From JBIOWF01 sp044868295 (GTDB lineage Bacteria; Actinomycetota; Actinomycetes; Streptosporangiales; Streptosporangiaceae): a stretch of DNA of 19,869 nt. The position numbers and the translations under genes were made by a program. Of the stretch, positions 14,745-19,869 are shown in pieces. The stretch is taken from the NCBI GenBank assembly GCA_044868295.1, contig JBIOWF010000228.1, forward strand, positions 1 through 19,869, read 5' to 3'. The number at the start of each line of letters is the position of its first letter. Position 1 is the stretch's first letter. The notes beneath the pieces are model-generated. The model searched no databases. It had not been told where the DNA came from and worked only from the letters and a program-made list of their open reading frames with translations.

Positions 14745-14763
14745 GGTCGCTTCGCTCAGGCGT
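14738..14763. terminator. Hairpin between convergent adoK and CBS genes
   Basis: ACGCCTG (14738-14744) pairs with CAGGCGT (14757-14763), and three more inner pairs (two of them wobble) leave a 6-base loop. It sits 55 bases after the adoK stop and 6 bases beyond the CBS-gene stop, so it could end both transcripts. Confidence 0.5.
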
Positions 14764-14768
14764 CTCGG

Positions 14769-15191
14769 CTAGGTCGTCTTGGCGTAGATCCGGGTGACCA
14801 GCTCGGCGAGCTTGTCGTCGGGTAGGTTCTGGGCCAGGTCGGCCTCGCTGATCATCCCTACCAGCCGGTGGTTGTCTATCACGGGCAGCCGCCGGATCTG
14901 GTGGCGCTCCATCATGTTGAGCGCCTCCTCCACGTCGGCGTCGGCGTCGATCCAGACGACCTTGCCCTGAGCCAGGTCGCCGGCCCTCATGTCGGATGGG
15001 TTCCGGCCCGTCGCGACGGTCTTGATCACGATGTCGCGGTCGGTGATGATGCCCTTGAGCTTGTCGTCGTTGCCGCATACCGGCAGCGAGCCGACGTTGA
15101 GGTCGCGCATCATCTGCGCCGCTGTGAGCAGGTTCTCGTTCTCGCCGATGCACTGCACACCGAAGTGCATCACACTACGCGCCTTTGTCAT
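14769..15191 (-). CDS. Two-CBS-domain protein
   Basis: A 140-residue soluble protein made almost entirely of a CBS-domain pair. The first CBS (about 8-62) contains LLTAAQMMRDLNVGSLPV and KLKGIITDRDIVIKTVA. The second (about 72-130) contains ADADVEEALNMMERHQIRRL and RLVGMISEADLAQNL. The G-x-(I/V)-(T/S)-x-x-D motifs that bind the ribose of adenosine nucleotides are present (GIITDRD, GMISEAD). Stand-alone proteins of this size resemble the hypoxic-response protein Hrp1 and similar stress proteins, so it is probably an adenine-nucleotide or redox sensor; the ligand is not provable here. ATG 15191 was chosen because the GGGGGG Shine-Dalgarno is 7 bases upstream; an in-frame TTG at 15206 is unlikely. 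The Shine-Dalgarno is one arm of a perfect 12-bp inverted repeat. Confidence 0.92.
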   Translation of the reverse strand: MTKARSVMHFGVQCIGENENLLTAAQMMRDLNVGSLPVCGNDDKLKGIITDRDIVIKTVATGRNPSDMRAGDLAQGKVVWIDADADVEEALNMMERHQIRRLPVIDNHRLVGMISEADLAQNLPDDKLAELVTRIYAKTT

Positions 15192-15198
15192 GAAATAT

Positions 15199-15232
15199 CC
15201 CCCCAAAGGTGCTGATGTCTACCTTTGGGGGG
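15199..15232 (-). promoter_or_regulatory. Perfect 12-bp inverted repeat pairing the Shine-Dalgarno of the CBS gene
   Basis: On the minus strand CCCCCCAAAGGT (15232-15221), a 10-base loop, then ACCTTTGGGGGG (15210-15199) are followed by ATATTTC and the ATG at 15191. The GGGGGG arm is the only Shine-Dalgarno of the gene, so in RNA the hairpin would hide it. It may instead be a DNA operator, or a terminator for the upstream TusA-like gene, though no T-tract follows directly. Confidence 0.7.
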
Positions 15233-15267
15233 TTCTTACCCCGGGTTGCGCGGCCGTACCAGGAAGG

Positions 15268-15564
15268 TCAGTAGTTGCGGCGGACGTGGATCGACCAGCC
15301 GCCCTGGGGGAGCTCATAGCTGTCGACGTGCTCGTGTGACTTGAGACGGCACCACGCGGGGACGTCGGTGAACGCGGCGGGGTCGTCGGCGAGCACCGCG
15401 ACCACGGAGCGCAGTGGCACCTGGTTGATCTGGTCCGCCAGCATGATGATCGGAATGGGGCACTTGCGGCCCAGGGCGTCGATCGTCAGCGCGACCGGCT
15501 CTCTCGGCTCGGCGTGTGGAGCCGCCGGCGTGTTCCGGCCGGCCCGCGACTGTCTCCGCCACAT
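15268..15564 (-). CDS. TusA-family sulfurtransferase (sulfur carrier)
   Basis: A 98-residue protein with an extra basic and Pro/Ala-rich N-terminus of about 25 residues, then the TusA core. The diagnostic CPxP motif is at Cys35 (ALGRKCPIPIIMLAD), the cysteine that carries persulfide sulfur. The rest (VVAVLADDPAAFTDVPAWC, HEHVDSYELP, WSIHVRR) fits the small two-layer alpha/beta TusA fold. Its ATG shares one base with the stop of the cysteine desulfurase gene (TGATG), so the two are co-translated and the desulfurase is the likely sulfur donor. The final acceptor (tRNA thiolation, molybdenum cofactor or another pathway) cannot be read from this window. Confidence 0.9.
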   Translation of the reverse strand: MWRRQSRAGRNTPAAPHAEPREPVALTIDALGRKCPIPIIMLADQINQVPLRSVVAVLADDPAAFTDVPAWCRLKSHEHVDSYELPQGGWSIHVRRNY

Positions 15565-16697
15565 CAGTGGACTCCCAAACTCGACCGGATGCGCCGCACG
15601 ATGTCCGGGAGCACGGCGAGGAAACGATCGACGTCGCCCTCGGACACGCCACGGGGCAGCGATACCCGCACGTTTCCATGCGTAAGCACGCCCATCGCCT
15701 CCAGAACATGCGATGGACGAAGCGTACTAGCCGTACAGGAACTGCCGGACGAGACTGCGAATCCCGCCTTGTCCAACTCGCCGAGCAGTGCCTCGCCCTC
15801 CACATAGAGACACGAGAAGGTCACGACATGGGGCAGTCGCCGGACCGGGTCGCCGACGATCTCCACGTCGGGTACGAGCCGGGCGACCTCCGCCCGGATG
15901 TGGTCCACGAGGGCGGACAGCCGCGGGCCCTCGCCGGCCTCCTCCGCGACTCGCGCGCGCAGCGCCGCCGCGGCGGCCACGATCGCGGGGACGTTCTCGA
16001 AGCCGGGCACCCGGCGCTGCTCCCGCTCGTCCTCCGGGTACGGCGACCGCCACCGGGTTCCCTTGCGGACCGCCAGCACGCCGACCCCCGGCGGCCCGCC
16101 CCACTTGTGCGCGCTGGCGGTGAGCACCGACCAGCCGTCGGGGATCGGCAGGCGGCCGGCCGACTGCGCCGCGTCCACCACGAGCGGTACGCCCGCCGCC
16201 TGGCAGGCCGCGGCCACCTCCTCGACCGGCTGGAGCGTCCCCACCTCGTGGTTGGCGGTCTGGAGGCACGCGAGAGCCGTACCGGGCACGGAGACGGCCC
16301 GGGTGAACGCCGCGACGTCCACCTGTCCGGTACGGCTCACGCCGACCGTCTCCACGCTGCCGCCGTCACGCTCGTGGATCCCGGCGGCGTGCAGGACGCT
16401 GGAGTGCTCGACGGCGCCGGTGACGAGGTGGCGGCCGGCCCGGCGGCGGCCGTGCAGGGCGCCGAGGACGCCGAGATGGACCGCCTGGGTGCCGGAGGAG
16501 GTGAAGGACACCTCGTCGGGCCGGGCACCGAGGATCTCCGCGACCTCTGTCCTCGCCTGTTCCAGCAGGAGCCGCGCACGGCGGGCCGTGCCGTAGAGTC
16601 GCGCGGGGTCCGCCCATCCGACGTCGAGCGCCGCCAGGAGGGCATCACGCGCGGCCGGGTGGAGAGGCTCTGTCGAAGCCGCGTCGAAGTAAGCCAC
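15564..16697 (-). CDS. Cysteine desulfurase (class V aminotransferase, NifS/IscS-like)
   Basis: A 377-residue PLP enzyme that converts cysteine to alanine and an enzyme-bound persulfide. Seen residues: PLP Lys198 in SAHKWGGPPG, His98 in GAVEHSSVLH, Asn149 in NHEVGT, Asp175 and Gln178 in VVDAAQSAG, and catalytic Cys321 in VSSGSSCTAS on a short loop. The N-terminus AYFDAASTEPLHPAA is the usual start. The start is GTG 16697; there is no Shine-Dalgarno, but TAATGT ends 7 bases upstream, so the mRNA is probably leaderless. The gene overlaps the TusA-like gene downstream, making a two-gene sulfur-mobilising unit. No scaffold (SufU or IscU) gene lies beside it, which argues for a role in thiolation or general sulfur transfer rather than being the main Suf desulfurase, though this is inference. 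Confidence 0.95.
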   Translation of the reverse strand: MAYFDAASTEPLHPAARDALLAALDVGWADPARLYGTARRARLLLEQARTEVAEILGARPDEVSFTSSGTQAVHLGVLGALHGRRRAGRHLVTGAVEHSSVLHAAGIHERDGGSVETVGVSRTGQVDVAAFTRAVSVPGTALACLQTANHEVGTLQPVEEVAAACQAAGVPLVVDAAQSAGRLPIPDGWSVLTASAHKWGGPPGVGVLAVRKGTRWRSPYPEDEREQRRVPGFENVPAIVAAAAALRARVAEEAGEGPRLSALVDHIRAEVARLVPDVEIVGDPVRRLPHVVTFSCLYVEGEALLGELDKAGFAVSSGSSCTASTLRPSHVLEAMGVLTHGNVRVSLPRGVSEGDVDRFLAVLPDIVRRIRSSLGVH

Positions 16698-16704
16698 AGA
16701 TAGG

Positions 16705-16710
16705 ACATTA
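16705..16710 (-). promoter_or_regulatory. -10 box of the cysteine desulfurase-TusA operon, leaderless
   Basis: TAATGT on the minus strand ends 7 bases before the GTG at 16697, placing the transcription start at or next to the start codon. No -35 box is evident. Confidence 0.45.
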
Positions 16711-16746
16711 ACGGGGGCTGCTCAGAGGGGCGGGGCCGGTCCGCGC

Positions 16747-16752
16747 TAATGT
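16747..16752 (+). promoter_or_regulatory. Candidate -10 box of the ctaC-ctaD-ctaF operon
   Basis: TAATGT on the plus strand lies 37 bases from the identical -10-like box of the divergent cysteine desulfurase gene. Transcription from here would begin near 16759 and give a structured leader of about 127 bases. No clear -35 is visible. Confidence 0.35.
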
Positions 16753-16784
16753 GTCCCCCAGCGTGAACCGAATCAAGTAAAGAG

Positions 16785-16889
16785 GTGACCGGCGCGAAGC
16801 ACCGCCGGTCGTTTCCGAAGCGTAGAAATCTGAAAAACCGCCCAAGAGAGGGACTCTTGGGCTTCATCTGTGGGGTAGGCGATCCGTGA
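16785..16889 (+). CDS. Possible leader ORF overlapping the ctaC start
   Basis: A GTG at 16785 opens 34 codons of basic peptide (about 10 Arg/Lys, starting MTGAKHRRSFPKRRNLKN) ending at a TGA (16887-16889) that overlaps the ctaC GTG at 16886 in the same GTGA arrangement used elsewhere in the operon. Its ribosome-binding site is weak (AAGTAAAGAG just upstream). It may be chance; nothing known matches it. Confidence 0.2.
   Translation: MTGAKHRRSFPKRRNLKNRPREGLLGFICGVGDP
16787..16810 (+). promoter_or_regulatory. Leader hairpin 1 upstream of ctaC
   Basis: GACCGGCG (16787-16794) pairs perfectly with CGCCGGTC (16803-16810) over an 8-base loop. An AAAGAGGTGA sequence resembling a full Shine-Dalgarno (16779-16788) runs into its left arm, but no standard start codon follows at normal spacing. 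Confidence 0.5.
16840..16862 (+). promoter_or_regulatory. Leader hairpin 2 upstream of ctaC
   Basis: GCCCAAGAG (16840-16848) pairs perfectly with CTCTTGGGC (16854-16862) over a 5-base AGGGA loop. It ends 23 bases before the ctaC GTG, so it may affect ribosome access or act as an attenuator, although there is no long T-tract after it. Confidence 0.55.
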
Positions 16890-17713
16890 GTCCGACCCGC
16901 CGTACGACACGGCGACCGTTGGTCCGCCGCCGGTTGCCAGGCGTCGCCGCTCTGGCGTTGCTGGTGGTGTCCGCGACGGCGTGTAGCCGTGAGGCGACAG
17001 AGCAGTGGGCCCGAGGTGGCATGCCGGAAGGCGCCACCGAGCAGGCCGGCATCATGCAGACCCTGTGGAACGGGGCCTGGATCGCGGCTCTCGCCACCGG
17101 TGTCGTCGTCTGGGGCCTGATCCTTTGGGCCTGCGCGTTCCACCGCAAGAAGAAGAACTCGCCCGACAGGCTGCCTCCCCAGGTGCGGTACAACCTGCCG
17201 ATCGAGATCCTCTACACCGTCGTTCCGGTCATCATGGTCGCGGTGTTCTTCTACTTCACCGCGCGCGACGAGACCGAGGTCATGAAGGTCTCCGGCAGCG
17301 CCCCGGTGAAGGTGAAGGTCGAAGGCTTCCAGTGGAGCTGGCGGTTCACCACCGACTACCAGGGCAAGAAGGCCGTGGCCGAGGGCGTTCCGGTCGACCT
17401 CGGCAAGCAGAGCTTGGAGAACCCCCAGGGTCCGCAGCTCGTGCTGCCCGCCGGCACCAACGTCGAGTTCGAGCTCGAGTCCCCTGACGTCATCCACTCG
17501 TTCTGGGTGCCCGCCTTCCTGTTCAAGCAGGACGTGATGCCGGGCATCAAGAACAAGTTCGAAATCAAGACGCTCAACAAGACGGGCGTCTTCTTCGGCC
17601 GGTGCGCGGAGCTCTGCGGTGTCGACCACAGCAAGATGCTGTTCTCGGTGAAGCTCGTCCCGCAGGCGGAGTTCGACCAGTACATCCAGAGCCAGGCGGG
17701 GAGTGGCCAGTGA
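16886..17713 (+). CDS. ctaC: Cytochrome c oxidase subunit II (lipoprotein)
   Basis: A 275-residue aa3-type oxidase subunit that receives electrons from cytochrome c through the CuA centre. The N-terminus is a lipoprotein signal: twin-Arg-rich basic start, LPGVAALALLVV, then lipobox SATAC with Cys33. Two membrane helices follow at about 64-85 and 106-125. The outer cupredoxin domain has all CuA ligands: His204 in PDVIHSFWVP, and Cys240, Glu242, Cys244, His248 and Met251 in GRCAELCGVDHSKM. The aromatic GFQWSWRF patch (147-154) for electron entry is intact. The start is GTG 16886 with a weak GGGGTAGG upstream. It is the first gene of the ctaC-ctaD-ctaF operon, and its stop overlaps the ctaD start (GTGA). 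Confidence 0.97.
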   Translation: MSPTRRTTRRPLVRRRLPGVAALALLVVSATACSREATEQWARGGMPEGATEQAGIMQTLWNGAWIAALATGVVVWGLILWACAFHRKKKNSPDRLPPQVRYNLPIEILYTVVPVIMVAVFFYFTARDETEVMKVSGSAPVKVKVEGFQWSWRFTTDYQGKKAVAEGVPVDLGKQSLENPQGPQLVLPAGTNVEFELESPDVIHSFWVPAFLFKQDVMPGIKNKFEIKTLNKTGVFFGRCAELCGVDHSKMLFSVKLVPQAEFDQYIQSQAGSGQ

Positions 17714-19368
17714 CCGCCATCCAGGAACCCATCGCCATCGGGGCGCGGCCGTACACCAAGGGCACGGTCATCGCGAAGTGGCTTTCCTCCACGGACCACA
17801 AGGTGATCGGGCATCTCTACCTGATCACGTCGTTCGTGTTCTTCCTCATCGGCGGCGTGATGGCCCTGGTGATGCGTGCCGAGCTGGCCCAGCCGGGCCT
17901 GCAGTTCGTGTCGAACGAGCAGTTCAACCAGCTCTTCACGATGCACGGCACGATCATGCTGCTGATGTTCGCGACGCCGCTGTTCGCCGGCTTCGCGAAC
18001 GAGCTGATGCCGCTGCAGATCGGCGCGCCCGATGTGGCGTTCCCGCGGCTGAACATGGTGAGCTACTGGCTCTACCTGTTCGGCAGCACGATCGCCGTGG
18101 CGGGCTTCGTCACCCCGGGCGGCGCGGCCGCGTTCGGCTGGACCGCCTACTCGCCGCTGTCCAACGCGGTCACCTCGCCGGGGCTCGGCGGTGACATGTG
18201 GATCATGGGTCTGGCGCTGTCCGGACTCGGCACCATCCTCGGCGCGGTCAACTTCATCACGACCATCATCACGATGCGCGCCCCGGGCATGACCATGTTC
18301 CGGATGCCGATCTTCACCTGGAACATCCTGCTCACCAGCGTCCTGGTGCTGCTGGCCTTCCCGGTGCTGGCCGCCGCGCTGCTCGCCCTGGAGGCCGACC
18401 GCAAGCTCGGCGCGCACATCTTCGACGCCACGACCGGCGGCGCCATGCTCTGGCAGCACCTGTTCTGGTTCTTCGGCCACCCCGAGGTCTACATCATCGC
18501 CCTGCCGTTCTTCGGCATCATCACCGAGGTGTTGCCGGTCTTCAGCAGGAAGCCGATCTTCGGTTACGTCGGCCTGGTCGGCGCCACGATCGCGATCGCC
18601 GGTCTGTCGATCACGGTCTGGGCGCACCACATGTTCGTCACCGGCCAGGTGCTGCTGCCGTTCTTCTCGTTCATGACGTTCCTCATCGCGGTGCCGACCG
18701 GTGTGAAGTTCTTCAACTGGATCGGCACGATGTGGCGCGGCCACCTGTCGTTCGAGACGCCGATGCTGTTCGCGGTCGGCTTCCTGGTGACCTTCCTCTT
18801 CGGTGGTCTCACCGGGGTCATCCTGGCGTCGCCGCCGCTGGACTTCCAGGTCAGCGACTCTTATTTCGTGGTCGCCCACTTCCACTACGTGATCTTCGGC
18901 ACCGTGGTGTTCGCGATGTTCTCGGGCTTCTACTTCTGGTGGCCCAAGTTCACCGGCAAGATGCTCGACGACAGGATGGGCAAGGTTCACTTCTGGACCC
19001 TGTTCTTCGGCTTCCACCTGACGTTCCTGGTGCAGCACTGGCTGGGCGTCATCGGCTTCCCCCGGCGGTACGCGGACTACTCCGCGGTCGACGGCTTCAC
19101 CGACCTGAACATCATCTCGTCGGTGGGCGCGTTCCTGCTGGGCGCCTCCACGCTGCCGTTCCTCTACAACGCGTGGCGCACGTGGAAGACCGCTCCCAAG
19201 GTCACGGTGGACGACCCGTGGGGTTACGCCGGATCGCTCGAGTGGGCCACCTCGTGCCCGCCGCCGCGGCACAACTTCACCAAGCTGCCGCGCATCCGGT
19301 CCGAGCGCCCCGCGTTCGACGTCAAGTATCCGCACCTGTCGGCACCTGAGCTGGAGGAGGGCCGATGA
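17710..19368 (+). CDS. ctaD: Cytochrome c oxidase subunit I
   Basis: A 552-residue heme-copper oxidase catalytic subunit with about twelve membrane helices, which reduces O2 to water and pumps protons. Heme and copper ligands are all present: His79 in MHGTIM and His392 for heme a and a3 (with His390) in HFHYV, His257 and Tyr261 of the HPEVY cross-link motif, and His306 and His307 of CuB. The D-channel signature Asn97, Asp108, Asn115 (FANELMPLQIGAPDVAFPRLN) and K-channel Thr330/Lys333 (PTGVKFF) mark an A-type proton-pumping oxidase. GTG 17710 is chosen over the earlier in-frame start because it follows GGGGAG and gives the expected N-terminus (TAIQEPIAIGARPYTKGT). The ATG of ctaF overlaps the stop (ATGA). 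Confidence 0.97.
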   Translation: MTAIQEPIAIGARPYTKGTVIAKWLSSTDHKVIGHLYLITSFVFFLIGGVMALVMRAELAQPGLQFVSNEQFNQLFTMHGTIMLLMFATPLFAGFANELMPLQIGAPDVAFPRLNMVSYWLYLFGSTIAVAGFVTPGGAAAFGWTAYSPLSNAVTSPGLGGDMWIMGLALSGLGTILGAVNFITTIITMRAPGMTMFRMPIFTWNILLTSVLVLLAFPVLAAALLALEADRKLGAHIFDATTGGAMLWQHLFWFFGHPEVYIIALPFFGIITEVLPVFSRKPIFGYVGLVGATIAIAGLSITVWAHHMFVTGQVLLPFFSFMTFLIAVPTGVKFFNWIGTMWRGHLSFETPMLFAVGFLVTFLFGGLTGVILASPPLDFQVSDSYFVVAHFHYVIFGTVVFAMFSGFYFWWPKFTGKMLDDRMGKVHFWTLFFGFHLTFLVQHWLGVIGFPRRYADYSAVDGFTDLNIISSVGAFLLGASTLPFLYNAWRTWKTAPKVTVDDPWGYAGSLEWATSCPPPRHNFTKLPRIRSERPAFDVKYPHLSAPELEEGR

Positions 19369-19760
19369 AGGTCCAAGGATGGATGTTCCTGCTCTGCGGC
19401 ATCTTCTTCGCCGCGGCGGACCTGGTCTACTGGTTCTGGTCGAAGGAACCGACCGGCACCACGGCGATGGCGATCTCGGTCGGTCTCGCCTTCATGATCG
19501 GTTACTACCTGCTGTTCACGGCGCGCCGTATCGGCGATCAGCCTGAGGACAACAAGGAGGCGGAAGTCTCCGACGGCGCCGGAGAGCTCGGCTTCTTCAG
19601 CCCGCACAGCTGGTGGCCGCTGTTCGTGTGCCTGTCCGCGGCGCTCGCGTTCTTCGGCTTCGTGATCGGTCCTTGGCTGTTCCTCATCGGCCTCTTTGCC
19701 GTGATCATGAGCACCATCGGATTCGTGTTCCAGTACTACCGGGGTAACTTCTCGCACTGA
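19365..19760 (+). CDS. ctaF: Cytochrome c oxidase subunit IV (actinobacterial type)
   Basis: A 131-residue membrane protein with four hydrophobic helices: about 3-23 (WMFLLCGIFFAAADLVYW), 32-52 (AMAISVGLAFMIGYYLLF), 80-100 (WPLFVCLSAALAFFGFVIG) and 103-123. This is the small accessory subunit found in actinobacterial aa3 oxidases and the bc1-aa3 supercomplex. KEPTGTTAMAIS and FFSPHSWWPLF are conserved family stretches. The ATG overlaps the ctaD stop by four bases, with GGAGGAGGGC upstream. It has no metal-binding residues, and its role is structural. It ends the operon: a strong terminator follows, so any ctaE-qcrCAB genes downstream would need their own promoter. Confidence 0.95.
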   Translation: MKVQGWMFLLCGIFFAAADLVYWFWSKEPTGTTAMAISVGLAFMIGYYLLFTARRIGDQPEDNKEAEVSDGAGELGFFSPHSWWPLFVCLSAALAFFGFVIGPWLFLIGLFAVIMSTIGFVFQYYRGNFSH

Positions 19761-19774
19761 CCGCGAGACTTTCG

Positions 19775-19821
19775 GCGGGTGTCCTCTTCTGGGAGAGGAC
19801 GCCCGCTTTTTGTTGTTCTTT
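19775..19821 (+). terminator. Intrinsic terminator of the cta operon
   Basis: A 13-bp stem (19775-19787 with 19794-19806, one T-G wobble) over a 6-base loop is followed directly by a T-rich run (TTTTTGTTGTTCTTT, 19807-19821). It is the most classical rho-independent terminator in the window, 14 bases after the ctaF stop. Confidence 0.9.
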
Positions 19822-19869
19822 ACCGGTGCGCGGATGTGACGAATCAATCACTCAGGGTAACAAGTGAGG
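19822..19869. other. Right-edge intergenic remainder
   Basis: These 48 bases after the terminator are less GC-rich and may hold the promoter of the next gene outside the window. I see no gene or convincing promoter box here. Confidence 0.4.

Noticed and set aside
17356..19335. 659-codon minus-strand frame opposite ctaC/ctaD
   Set aside because: Antisense shadow of oxidase subunits with every catalytic residue in place; its composition (Arg, Glu, His, Gln) is that of a mirrored membrane protein gene.
1..19869. tRNA, rRNA, CRISPR array, prophage or toxin-antitoxin system
   Set aside because: I looked for these on both strands and saw no supporting sequence; gaps between genes are short and hold only regulatory-type elements.

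Overview
The window is high-GC, almost fully coding DNA with many GTG starts, several apparently leaderless promoters and short overlapping operons. It is chromosomal actinobacterial DNA. Gene content (mycothiol-type DinB protein, DUF3043, PspA with PspAA/PspAB partners, CtaF-type oxidase subunit IV, AdoK-type kinase beside cytochrome oxidase genes) fits a member of the Streptosporangiales/Streptomycetales sort, but the genus cannot be fixed from this sequence alone. Most of it is conserved core genome. I see no CRISPR array, prophage, tRNA or rRNA, and only a possible transposase tail at the extreme left edge.

Left part (1-3947): a possible transposase remnant, then three minus-strand genes: an aldo/keto reductase, a Tat-exported multicopper oxidase of the CotA/phenoxazinone-synthase type, and a DUF3043 membrane protein. 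The oxidase carries a six-unit 15-bp tandem repeat after its signal peptide and has a perfect palindrome upstream.

Envelope-stress block (3976-11696): a sigma70-like promoter drives an operon of pspA, pspAA, an HtpX-type M48 protease and pspAB, in which every junction is a 1- or 4-base overlap. It is followed by an MprF/LysX-like lysyl-phosphatidylglycerol synthase-type membrane protein, then a transmembrane Ser/Thr kinase with a beta-propeller-like outer domain that overlaps a mycothiol-dependent DinB-fold enzyme gene.

Cofactor and sulfur block (11800-16697): nadA (quinolinate synthase, Fe-S) diverges from erpA (Fe-S carrier). Then come adoK (adenosine kinase of the PfkB family), a two-CBS-domain protein, and a TusA-like protein overlapping a cysteine desulfurase. 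The CBS gene has a perfect 12-bp inverted repeat whose proximal arm is its own Shine-Dalgarno G-tract, the most striking unexplained regulatory structure here.

Respiratory block (16747-19821): ctaC-ctaD-ctaF encode aa3-type cytochrome c oxidase subunits II, I and IV with 4-base overlaps. They are preceded by a structured leader with two hairpins and closed by a strong intrinsic terminator. All key metal and proton-path residues in CtaC and CtaD are present.

I did not find a clearly new multi-gene system. The most interesting items are the SD-pairing inverted repeat at 15199-15232, the structured leader and small overlapping ORF in front of ctaC, the palindrome and repeat-bearing N-terminus of the multicopper oxidase, and the kinase with an uncharacterised sensor domain.
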